52,058 nt of DNA from the NCBI GenBank assembly GCA_026390835.1, contig JAPLFD010000010.1:1-52058 (forward strand), in the 5' to 3' direction. The stretch comes from Sphingobacteriales bacterium. GTDB taxonomy: Bacteria > Bacteroidota > Bacteroidia > Sphingobacteriales > Sphingobacteriaceae. Shown piece by piece: positions 1 through 6,764 of the stretch. The notes under the pieces are model-generated. The model saw only the letters and a program-made list of their open reading frames with translations. It did not search any database and was not told the DNA's origin. How positions within the stretch are numbered: position 1 is the stretch's first letter; the number at the start of each line of letters is the position of its first letter. The translations under genes and the position numbers were made by a program.

Positions 1-27
1 GCCCAATAGTTTAAAACTAATCCCATT

Positions 28-62
28 AAAAAAGCCCTCCCGGAATTCGGGAGGGCTTTTTT
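28..62 (-). terminator. Intrinsic terminator downstream of the BtuB-like receptor
   Basis: A perfect 9-bp stem (34-42 with 48-56, GCCCTCCCG/CGGGAGGGC) has a 5-nt loop. It is flanked by A6 on one side and T6 on the other, so it can work in both directions. It lies 17 nt past the stop codon of the minus-strand receptor gene. It closely resembles the hairpin at 4623-4657. Confidence 0.85.
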
Positions 63-78
63 AGTCATTTTCATAGTT

Positions 79-1965
79 TTATTTAATGGTATACAAAAAC
101 CCAGCATTTAGGTTCAAACCTTTGGTGGTATAACCCGTAAAATCTACATAATCGGTATCCAACAGGTTTTTAAAATCAATAAATAATTTGATAGACTTTT
201 TAGGCGCATACTGTATGTAGGCATCTAATACTTGGTAAGCTTTTAAATCAACCACCAAGCTTTGGCTAAGCCCTGCATCGTAATACTGATCTTGGCGGAC
301 TCCTAGCCATTTATACAACAAAGCAAGGCTTAACTTAGGTAGCAAGTCGGCCCTAAAATTTAAACCCAAGCTGTGTTTAGGTCTGCGGTATAGGTTTGCC
401 TCCGTCTGTCCATTTTGCACCTGTTTGCCGGTCACAAAAGCATAAAAACCATCCATGCTAATTTTATCCGTCCATTTATACTTTCCCTCCAATTCAAAAC
501 CTTCGTCGTTTTGCTTGGTTTGATTGATGTAGCCAAAAGTACTAGGGTCAATCATTCCAAAACCAATCACATCGTTGATATTGCGTTTAAAATAAGCCAC
601 ATTTAGCGTTAATTTATCGGCAATCAGCTCCGTTTCGGCACCAGTTTCGATGGTTTGAGTGCGCTCGGGCTTGAGGGTTAAATTTCCGTATTCGGAAAAC
701 AATTGGTATAAGGAAGGCACTTTATAGGCCGATGAGAAATTTACGAATACCTTATACCGATCGGCAAATACATAGGAAGGGTTGATGGTATAGGTTGCAT
801 TATTGCCATACTCCGAGTGGCGGTTAAAGCGTCCGCCTAACTCGGTTCTAACATGCTCTCCAAATTTTAAAAATATAGAAGAGTAAGCACTAGTAATGTG
901 GTTTTTAGCCGACAAACTTCCCCAAGGAGAAAGCTGATCGGTAGCCGATTCTTTATAACTAAGGCCAGAAATTAAATCTGCAAAAGGTGCTAAGGGTGCA
1001 CTCAGGGTGGCTTCCGCATGGCTAATATCTCCCTCGTTACGGGTTAAATCGCCCACGTACGAAAACTTGCTATCTACTTTGTTTTTACTTGCGTTTAATC
1101 CAATTACGGTATTTCCGACTATATACTGGGCGCCTAAACCCAGCAAATATGTTTGTTTATCATATGTATAATCAGCTATATCTGCAAAAGCGCCATCGTC
1201 TAAATCGGCTTTGTTTTTATTGGCTTGCAGGTTAGCAAACAACTTAAAGCGGGTGCCGAAAGCTTGTTGCACATTAGCTTGCAGGCTTTGTTGGTTAAAG
1301 CCGTCTTTTTCTAAATTTGTAGCAAGTATAGCCGTTGCACTAGAAAAGCCAGCAGAACCGGTATTTGATGCATTAAGAGCGAAGGTGGTTTTGTCTAGAG
1401 TACCACTAATTCCCAATGCTTGTTTATAGCTTTTATACGAACCTGCGGTAGCCAATACCGTTCCCGAAAGCGGACCTTTGCCTTTTTTAAGAATGATGTT
1501 GATTACACCAGCCACCGCATCGGAACCATACAGCGTGGAATTACCTCCTTTTAAAATCTCGATACGTTCAATTTGATCAATAGCAATTGCCGAAATATCG
1601 TATTCGCCAGAAATATTGGATGCATCGTTTACCGGCACTCCGTCTAGCAAAATTAAGGTATTACCGGCAGAAGCACCTCGTAAATAGAGGGCTTTAATAT
1701 CGCCAGGATTGTTTCCGTTCCCACCAATGGTTAAACCCGCTACCTGGTTGAGTAGCTCCGTAAGGCTTCGCCCCTGATTTTGCTCCAATTGCTGTGCCGA
1801 AATTACCCGCACCACTTTACCAATTTCCGATTGTTTACGTGGTGATTTACTTGCCGTAACTACCACCTCATTGAGCTGGTAGTTTGCTTTTTCTTGTGCC
1901 CATGAAGGCAGCTGTGCGCACACAAGCCCTAGGCCTGCGAAAACGCCAATGATTTTTTTGTCCAT
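79..1965 (-). CDS. btuB: TonB-dependent outer-membrane receptor, BtuB-like (cobalamin uptake)
   Basis: The product is a 628-residue outer-membrane beta-barrel receptor with an N-terminal plug. A signal peptide (MDKKIIGVFAGLGLVCAQ) is followed by a TonB-box-like NEVVVTASK and a plug domain over roughly residues 25-150. The barrel ends in an outer-membrane-type C-terminus (NAGFLYTIK). I chose the ATG at 1965 because it begins the signal peptide; the longer reading uses a TTG at 1998 and puts an odd leader before it. The cobalamin riboswitch directly upstream on the same strand makes vitamin B12, or a related corrinoid, the likely ligand. Barrel similarity alone would not settle the ligand. Expression should fall when B12 is plentiful. 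The gene appears to be monocistronic. The function is inferred mainly from the riboswitch. Confidence 0.88.
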   Translation of the reverse strand: MDKKIIGVFAGLGLVCAQLPSWAQEKANYQLNEVVVTASKSPRKQSEIGKVVRVISAQQLEQNQGRSLTELLNQVAGLTIGGNGNNPGDIKALYLRGASAGNTLILLDGVPVNDASNISGEYDISAIAIDQIERIEILKGGNSTLYGSDAVAGVINIILKKGKGPLSGTVLATAGSYKSYKQALGISGTLDKTTFALNASNTGSAGFSSATAILATNLEKDGFNQQSLQANVQQAFGTRFKLFANLQANKNKADLDDGAFADIADYTYDKQTYLLGLGAQYIVGNTVIGLNASKNKVDSKFSYVGDLTRNEGDISHAEATLSAPLAPFADLISGLSYKESATDQLSPWGSLSAKNHITSAYSSIFLKFGEHVRTELGGRFNRHSEYGNNATYTINPSYVFADRYKVFVNFSSAYKVPSLYQLFSEYGNLTLKPERTQTIETGAETELIADKLTLNVAYFKRNINDVIGFGMIDPSTFGYINQTKQNDEGFELEGKYKWTDKISMDGFYAFVTGKQVQNGQTEANLYRRPKHSLGLNFRADLLPKLSLALLYKWLGVRQDQYYDAGLSQSLVVDLKAYQVLDAYIQYAPKKSIKLFIDFKNLLDTDYVDFTGYTTKGLNLNAGFLYTIK

Positions 1966-1969
1966 TTTT

Positions 1970-1986
1970 GTGGAAAATTTTCCCAC
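1970..1986 (-). promoter_or_regulatory. Near-palindrome just upstream of the btuB start codon
   Basis: On the minus strand GTGGGAAAATTTTCCAC lies 4 nt before the chosen ATG. It can fold on itself with one bulged G, or pair with another molecule. Because it sits in the ribosome-binding zone it may form part of the riboswitch expression platform by masking translation initiation. This is inference from position; no alternative pairing with the aptamer was worked out. Confidence 0.35.
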
Positions 1987-2070
1987 AGCAAACAGCAAAG
2001 AAGAGGTTTAAATGAAATACCGTTAGTACATCATTCAAGCTTCAGTCCCCGAAAGCTATGAATTATAAAT

Positions 2071-2240
2071 TGCGATGGCAGGTCTTCTGACTTACTCCCC
2101 GCCGCCCGGTCTTCCCAACCCGAGATATCGGGCCAGTGACTAAGAAAGGGCATTGGTTATAGAGCTTACAGCTGCGGGACAGTTCTGGATTTACACCAGA
2201 TTCCCTTTTAATCCCGAAATGAATCGGGAACCAAAAGCAA
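2071..2240 (-). ncRNA. Cobalamin (adenosylcobalamin-type) riboswitch
   Basis: Read on the minus strand, the hallmark conserved blocks occur in order: GGGAATCTGGTGTAAATCC, then ACTGTCCCGCAGCTGTAAG, then the CACTGG element. A GGGAAG segment follows, and the aptamer closes with GTAAGTCAGAAGACCTGCC. Together these are diagnostic of the B12-element aptamer. It sits about 100 nt upstream of the BtuB-like receptor start on the same strand. No strong terminator lies between aptamer and ATG, which suggests control at translation initiation rather than termination. The exact ends are approximate. Confidence 0.95.
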
Positions 2241-2242
2241 TA

Positions 2243-2250
2243 CAAACTTA
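2243..2250 (-). promoter_or_regulatory. Candidate -7 promoter element for the riboswitch-btuB transcript
   Basis: TAAGTTTG on the minus strand matches the Bacteroidota -7 consensus TAnnTTTG exactly. It would start transcription a few bases later, right at the 5' edge of the riboswitch. No clear -33 TTTG is visible. Confidence 0.5.
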
Positions 2251-2346
2251 CAGCTAAGTTTAACTGAAGCTATTTTTAGTTTTCAACATCTACTAAAAAT
2301 TGTTGAATTGTGTATGCCAGCACTTTTACGTAATTTTGACCTACAC

Positions 2347-3477
2347 ATGCAAGGCGATCTTACTTTAAGCATTTTAGGTGGCGGTCAATTAGGCCGCATG
2401 CTCCTCCAAGAAGCCATTAACTTTAACATTTCGTGTAGAGTATTAGACCCCGATGCCCATGCGCCCTGTAAAGAGCTGAGCAGCGAATTTGTATGTGGTT
2501 CGCTGAGTGATTTTGATACGGTATACGAATTTGGTAAAACGGCCAGCACCTTAACTATTGAGATTGAAAAGGTAAATACCGATGCCCTAGAAAAATTGGA
2601 GCAAGAGGGTGTACAGGTTTATCCTCCAGCACGGGTAATACGCCTCATACAAGACAAAGGCACACAAAAACAATTTTTCAAAGAAAACGACATACCCACA
2701 GCTCCTTTTGTGCTTATCAATAAAAAAGAGGAATTAAGCGGTGTTGCTTTCCCCTATCCATACATTCAGAAATTACGCAAAGACGGTTACGACGGTCGTG
2801 GAGTATTGAAAATACGCAGTGCAGCAGCTATAGCCGAGGCTTTTGAAGCACCCAGCTTGGTAGAGCAATGCATCGATTTTAAGCAAGAAATTGCCGTAAT
2901 GGTGGCTAGAAATGCAGCTGGGGAGATTAAAACATTTCCTATGGTGGATATGGATTTCAATCCCGAAGCCAATTTGGTGGAATATGTATTTTCTCCATCT
3001 AATTTAAGCCCCACTATCCAAGAAGAAGCTGAAGAAATTGCCATACACATTGCTAAAAGTTTGCAATTGGTAGGTGTATTGGCTGTAGAATTCTTTGTAA
3101 CCAAGGATGATAAGCTTTTGGTAAACGAATTGGCTCCACGCCCTCACAACAGCGCACACCAAAGCATTGAGGGTAATTATACTTCTCAATTTGAGCAGCA
3201 TTTACGGGCTATTTTTAATTTGCCTTTGGGCGATACCAAATGCATTCAGCATGCGGTAATGATAAATTTATTAGGCGAAGCTGGATTTGACGGCGTTGCT
3301 AAATACGAAGGCTTAGAGCAAGCCTTAAAAATGAGCGGCGTATACATTCATTTATACGGCAAAAAGTTTACCAAACCTTTCCGTAAGATGGGGCATGTAA
3401 CTATCTTAGCTGAAAATAGAGCATTGGCTACTGAAAAAGCCAAAAAAGTACAAGCATTGATAAAAGTAAAAGCATAA
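2347..3477 (+). CDS. purK: N5-carboxyaminoimidazole ribonucleotide synthase
   Basis: PurK converts AIR, bicarbonate and ATP to N5-CAIR in de novo purine synthesis. It is cytosolic and hands its product to PurE. The 376-residue protein opens with the family's glycine-rich start ILGGGQLGRML. The ATP-grasp core follows, with QKLRKDGYDGRGV near residues 140-152 and the metal/ATP site ending in NELAPRPHNSAH near residue 265. I chose the ATG at 2347 because it places the glycine-rich strand at the usual distance; a TTG at 2308 and an ATG at 2314 would add 13 or 11 residues. purE follows after 3 nt and pdxH 2 nt later, so the three form an operon. Upstream it diverges from the B12 riboswitch. Confidence 0.95.
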   Translation: MQGDLTLSILGGGQLGRMLLQEAINFNISCRVLDPDAHAPCKELSSEFVCGSLSDFDTVYEFGKTASTLTIEIEKVNTDALEKLEQEGVQVYPPARVIRLIQDKGTQKQFFKENDIPTAPFVLINKKEELSGVAFPYPYIQKLRKDGYDGRGVLKIRSAAAIAEAFEAPSLVEQCIDFKQEIAVMVARNAAGEIKTFPMVDMDFNPEANLVEYVFSPSNLSPTIQEEAEEIAIHIAKSLQLVGVLAVEFFVTKDDKLLVNELAPRPHNSAHQSIEGNYTSQFEQHLRAIFNLPLGDTKCIQHAVMINLLGEAGFDGVAKYEGLEQALKMSGVYIHLYGKKFTKPFRKMGHVTILAENRALATEKAKKVQALIKVKA

Positions 3478-3480
3478 AAC

Positions 3481-3966
3481 ATGGCAAAAGTAGGCATTAT
3501 TATGGGTAGCAAATCGGATCTTCCGGTTATGCAAGACGCAGCAGATATGCTAAAGGAATTGGGTGTAGATTTTGAAATCACGGTTGTATCCGCCCATCGC
3601 ACGCCCAAACGCATGTTTGAGTATGCAGAAACTGCTGCCGACAGAGGTTTAAAAGTAATTATAGCCGGTGCTGGTGGCGCTGCGCATTTACCAGGCATGG
3701 TTGCAGCCATTACGCATTTGCCGGTAATTGGTGTACCCGTAAAATCAAGTAATTCTTTAGATGGATGGGATTCTATTTTATCTATCTTACAAATGCCCAA
3801 CGGCATTCCGGTGGCTACGGTTGCCTTAAATGCGGCAAAAAATGCCGGCTTATTAGCCGCCCAAATATTGGCTACCGCCGATACGACATTGAGCACTAAA
3901 CTTATTGCCTACAAGGAAGAGTTGAAAAAGAAAATTGAAGAAAGCGCTAAGGATTTAGGGCAATAA
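3481..3966 (+). CDS. purE: N5-carboxyaminoimidazole ribonucleotide mutase, class I
   Basis: This 161-residue enzyme moves the carboxyl group of N5-CAIR to give CAIR. The family signatures are all present: [12 protein letters not shown] at the N-terminus, SAHRTP with the catalytic-site histidine near residue 40, and [14 protein letters not shown] near residues 62-75. The conserved [16 protein letters not shown] segment follows. Pairing with PurK 3 nt upstream confirms the two-step bacterial route, as opposed to the class II PurE that uses CO2 directly. The length matches the family. Confidence 0.96.
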   Translation: MAKVGIIMGSKSDLPVMQDAADMLKELGVDFEITVVSAHRTPKRMFEYAETAADRGLKVIIAGAGGAAHLPGMVAAITHLPVIGVPVKSSNSLDGWDSILSILQMPNGIPVATVALNAAKNAGLLAAQILATADTTLSTKLIAYKEELKKKIEESAKDLGQ

Positions 3967-3968
3967 AT

Positions 3969-4619
3969 ATGAAAACAAGCAAAGAAAGCCTAGAAGGCTT
4001 ACGTAACGAATACCTATCAGCACCCTTTTCTGAAAAGGATGTAAAAAAAAATCCGATAGAGCAATTTGACCAGTGGTTTGATGAGGCTGTAAAAGCCGGT
4101 TTAACCGAACCCAACGCGATGACTTTGGCTACCGCAACTCACGATGGGAAACCATCGGCAAGGGTGGTTTTATTAAAGGGTTTTAATAAAGAAGGATTTA
4201 TCTTCTACACCAACTACTTAAGCCGCAAAGGAAAAGAGCTGGCTAAAAACCCGGTAGTGGCTCTGGTATTTTTTTGGCCCGAATTATCCCGACAAATACG
4301 CATTGAAGGAACTTTAGAAAAGTTGAGCAAGGAAGAATCTGAGAAGTATTTCCAAAGCCGCCCTGTTGACAGCCAATTGGGTGCCTTAGCATCGCCGCAA
4401 AGCCAAGTTATTAGCCGTGAGGAATTAGAAAAAAAATGGGCAGAGTTAAAAATTACTTACGCCGAAAAAGCGATTAGCAAACCCTCCTTTTGGGGTGGAT
4501 ATTTGGTAAAACCACAAGTAATTGAGTTTTGGCAAGGCCGAGAAAGCCGTTTACACGACCGAATAGTGTATAAAAAAGCTGACAAATCTACTTGGAAGCT
4601 CGTACGCTTAGCCCCTTAA
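3969..4619 (+). CDS. pdxH: Pyridoxamine/pyridoxine 5'-phosphate oxidase
   Basis: This FMN enzyme oxidises PNP or PMP to pyridoxal 5'-phosphate, in the final step or salvage of vitamin B6. The 216-residue product has the flavin/PLP-site motifs PSARVVLLKGF, FYTNYLSRKGKEL, the SRQIRIEG strand and the SRPVDSQLGALAS helix. It has the classical C-terminus WQGRESRLHDR and ends in RLAP. It starts 2 nt after purE and is the last gene before a hairpin terminator. Its place in a purine operon has no direct pathway logic; co-transcription is inferred from spacing. Confidence 0.95.
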   Translation: MKTSKESLEGLRNEYLSAPFSEKDVKKNPIEQFDQWFDEAVKAGLTEPNAMTLATATHDGKPSARVVLLKGFNKEGFIFYTNYLSRKGKELAKNPVVALVFFWPELSRQIRIEGTLEKLSKEESEKYFQSRPVDSQLGALASPQSQVISREELEKKWAELKITYAEKAISKPSFWGGYLVKPQVIEFWQGRESRLHDRIVYKKADKSTWKLVRLAP

Positions 4620-4622
4620 ATC

Positions 4623-4657
4623 AAAAAAGCCCTCCCGAATACCGGAAGGGCTTTTTT
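4623..4657. terminator. Bidirectional intrinsic terminator between pdxH and the protease gene
   Basis: A 9-bp stem (4629-4637 with 4643-4651) has A6 and T6 flanks. Read as plus-strand RNA it holds one C-A mismatch; read as minus-strand RNA that position is a G-U pair. It may therefore serve the minus-strand protease transcript slightly better. Both genes end next to it. Confidence 0.85.
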
Positions 4658-4671
4658 ATTAAATCGTATGC

Positions 4672-5751
4672 TTAATACACCCTAACCATAAATACATAGT
4701 CTTGAATTTTTTTGAGTTGTTCTTTGCGGTTTAGGCTAGAAATGCTGTTTTTGGCATTTAAGCTTAGGTTCCTATCTAAATCTGCTTCAGGAATTGCTTC
4801 TAAACTTTTTAGTAGATAATTGGTTTTAATGGCAAAAGCAGCGCCATCGGTGCGGGTTTGTTTTCCGCTAATGATACCAATTACGTTCCCTTTGCTATCT
4901 AATAAGGGGCCACCCGAGTTTCCTGGGTTTACCGGAATAGATATTTGGTAGGAAACTGTATCGCCAGCAAAGCCGGTTTTAGCGCTTAAATACCCTTTAC
5001 CATACACCTGCTCATCTCTAGGGAAACCCAAGGTAAAAACATCTTCTCCTAAATCAGAATCGGTTTTTTTGAAGGCATAAGGCAAATTGGCAAAGCTATC
5101 AAAAGCAGGGTCTACGATTTGAAGAATGGCAATATCGTAATCTGGTTGCACAAAAACGGTTTTTACTTTATAGGTATCACCGGCTGCATTTTGAATATAC
5201 ACAGAATCGGCCCCTTTAATTACGTGGTAATTGGTTGCTAAGTATCCGTTTGCTGTAAGTGCAAAACCAGTACCTCCAAATACACCTGGATTAGCTATTC
5301 CTTTTTTTGAGTTTATATTTTTAGCCAATACATTTTGAGAACGCTTAATGCTATTTATTTCTCTACGCAAGGCACTATAATAAGAAGAATGATCGGCAAA
5401 ATATCCAGAAAATAATAGCGTACCAAATACTGCAGTAATGGCCACAGTTGCCGCAATAGCAAAATTGGCTCGATATCGTTTCCACAATTGAATAACATTA
5501 GCGGATGTTGGTATAAGATCATTTTTTAAAGAAACTACATCAATTTGCTCGTGAATTAGGTCCATCGCATGTTGCAAACGCTGACGTTCTCCATAGGCTG
5601 CCAATAAAGACATCAATTCTTTATGAGCATTCACCTGTTGTTGAACTTCGGGATTTTCTTTACAAAGCAATTCAAAGGCAGCACATTCTGCCGGAGAAAA
5701 TTCTCCACGTAGGTATGCTTCGGTTTGATTGATTAGTTGTGCGTCTTTCAT
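4672..5751 (-). CDS. Membrane-anchored trypsin-like (S1C/HtrA-type) serine protease with an anti-sigma-like N-terminal region
   Basis: The 359-residue protein has three parts. Residues 1-92 form an acidic-to-neutral cytoplasmic helical region (AYLRGEFSPAE, then an ENPEV..QQ helix) resembling the N-terminus of Bacteroidota anti-sigma factors. Residues 96-117 form one transmembrane helix. Residues 150-320 form a chymotrypsin-fold protease with a complete triad: His176 (NYHVI), Asp206 (YDIAIL) and Ser279 (NPGNSGGP). No PDZ domain follows, unlike DegP/DegS. The topology puts the protease in the periplasm. The start overlaps the end of the sigma gene by 4 nt (ATGA type), so translation is probably coupled. 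I infer that the N-terminal part binds the ECF sigma factor encoded just upstream. The anti-sigma role is not proven; no zinc-binding HxxxCxxC was seen. Confidence 0.85.
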   Translation of the reverse strand: MKDAQLINQTEAYLRGEFSPAECAAFELLCKENPEVQQQVNAHKELMSLLAAYGERQRLQHAMDLIHEQIDVVSLKNDLIPTSANVIQLWKRYRANFAIAATVAITAVFGTLLFSGYFADHSSYYSALRREINSIKRSQNVLAKNINSKKGIANPGVFGGTGFALTANGYLATNYHVIKGADSVYIQNAAGDTYKVKTVFVQPDYDIAILQIVDPAFDSFANLPYAFKKTDSDLGEDVFTLGFPRDEQVYGKGYLSAKTGFAGDTVSYQISIPVNPGNSGGPLLDSKGNVIGIISGKQTRTDGAAFAIKTNYLLKSLEAIPEADLDRNLSLNAKNSISSLNRKEQLKKIQDYVFMVRVY

Positions 5752-6329
5752 AATTCTAGTCCCTCGTCTTTAAAAAACAACTTTTTAAGTCGTTGTAAAC
5801 ATTTATATTTTTGCGTTTTGGCATTATCTGCGTTGGTATAGCCAAATTGCTCACAAATTTCTTGCATTGACCTATTGTTCAAATAAAACTCTTCAATAAT
5901 AGTTCTACAGGGTTCACCTAATTGCCCCAATGCATGTTGCATGAGTTTAAACTGTTCATTTTTCTCTTCGTGCTGTTCTAGATCAATTTCCACATCGGCT
6001 ACCGACTCTAGTTCATACGTTTGCGCAGAAAATCTGCTATTTTGGTTTAATTTTTTAAGCCATAAATGACGGCAAACTGCATATATATAAGTTTTTAATT
6101 TGCTCTTTAGCTCAAAATTTTCGGTTGTTATTTTGGTATATAAAACAATAACCGCTTCTTGAAATATATCCTTTGCGTCGTCTTCGTTCCCGTTATTATG
6201 GAGTACTAATTGTAGTATCATCGGGAAATAAGCAGTATACAAAGAATCAAGACTATTTGTAGCCCCATCGCGGATACCTTGTATGAGGTTATTATCCGCT
6301 GGAATTGAACTATTTATCTTATTTCTCAA
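5748..6329 (-). CDS. ECF-type RNA polymerase sigma factor
   Basis: This is a 193-residue two-domain sigma factor. Region 2 spans roughly residues 25-95, with the core-binding segment EDDAKDIFQEAVIVLY and a -10 recognition helix ending near LKTYIYAVCRHLW. Region 4 spans roughly residues 128-185 (CRTIIEEFYLNNRSMQEIC, then a basic recognition helix). The acidic linker (DVEIDLEQHEE) is normal for the group. It overlaps the downstream membrane protease by 4 nt and would be transcribed with it. The pair looks like an envelope-signal module. The inducing signal and target promoters cannot be read from this window. Confidence 0.93.
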   Translation of the reverse strand: MRNKINSSIPADNNLIQGIRDGATNSLDSLYTAYFPMILQLVLHNNGNEDDAKDIFQEAVIVLYTKITTENFELKSKLKTYIYAVCRHLWLKKLNQNSRFSAQTYELESVADVEIDLEQHEEKNEQFKLMQHALGQLGEPCRTIIEEFYLNNRSMQEICEQFGYTNADNAKTQKYKCLQRLKKLFFKDEGLEL

Positions 6330-6413
6330 AGTTAATACGCTTTAGTTTGAATAGTAACCCAATGATAGGAAAATATTTTTTTACTTTTTTTTAGTTTTTT
6401 CGGGTTACCTTTT

Positions 6414-6421
6414 TAATTTTG
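6414..6421 (+). promoter_or_regulatory. Candidate promoter (-7 element) for the small lipoprotein
   Basis: TAATTTTG fits TAnnTTTG and is followed by a roughly 45-nt A/T-rich leader to the ATG at 6467. A TTAG at 6391-6394, 19 nt upstream, could act as a degenerate -33 element. The extreme codon bias of the gene supports a strong promoter here. Confidence 0.5.
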
Positions 6422-6466
6422 CAGTATTAACAACAAATTATTAATAATTAACTTTAAACAAAAAAC

Positions 6467-6640
6467 ATGAAAAATTTATTCAAATTTGGTTTCTTAGCTT
6501 TAGCTATTTCTTTATCTGTTGCAGCTTGTTCTTCTAACAAAACTGAAGAAGCTACTGATACTACTGCTGTAGCTCCTGATACTGCTGCTGCTGGTGATAC
6601 TACTGCTGCTGCTGGTGGTGACACTACTGCTACTAAGTAA
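6467..6640 (+). CDS. Small Ala/Thr/Asp-rich lipoprotein (57 residues)
   Basis: The ORF begins MKNLFKFGFLALAISL, followed by the lipobox VAAC with the lipidated Cys21. The mature part is only about 37 residues of low-complexity sequence built from DTTA and AAAGD-like units, ending GDTTATK. Nearly every alanine codon is GCT and every threonine codon ACT, which is unlike the neighbouring genes and typical of very highly expressed genes. A candidate promoter lies upstream and a strong intrinsic terminator lies 24 nt after the stop, so it forms a complete one-gene unit. It diverges from the ECF sigma gene. It may coat or stabilise the envelope in the manner of small abundant lipoproteins, but no family function is recognised. 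It is easily missed because it is shorter than common ORF cut-offs. Confidence 0.85.
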   Translation: MKNLFKFGFLALAISLSVAACSSNKTEEATDTTAVAPDTAAAGDTTAAAGGDTTATK

Positions 6641-6663
6641 TTAGAAACAACTACTGAAAAAGG

Positions 6664-6694
6664 AACCGTTAGAATAATCTAACGGTTTTTTTTT
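6664..6694 (+). terminator. Intrinsic terminator of the small lipoprotein gene
   Basis: A 10-bp perfect stem (AACCGTTAGA, 6664-6673, with TCTAACGGTT, 6678-6687) has an ATAA loop and ends in a run of nine T. It ends only the plus-strand transcript. Confidence 0.9.
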
Positions 6695-6713
6695 GCCCAA
6701 AATTTAGGATAAT

Positions 6714-6747
6714 AAAAAAGCATGTATTCCGAGGAGTACACGCTTTT
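6714..6747 (-). terminator. Terminator at the end of the RND efflux operon
   Basis: On the minus strand an imperfect stem (AAAGCGTGTACTCC with GGAATACATGCTTT) is followed by a T-rich tail. It lies 18 nt beyond the stop of the RND pump gene. The stem holds one G-U and one A-C pair. Confidence 0.7.
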
Positions 6748-6764
6748 ACGTTTTTTGCATTTAT

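Noticed and set aside
2063-2245. A 60-residue minus-strand ORF upstream of btuB
   Set aside because: It lies inside the cobalamin riboswitch; the conserved RNA blocks explain the sequence.
1998-2308. TTG starts giving longer BtuB-like and PurK proteins
   Set aside because: The internal ATGs at 1965 and 2347 begin, respectively, a clean signal peptide and the conserved first strand; the extensions carry nothing conserved.
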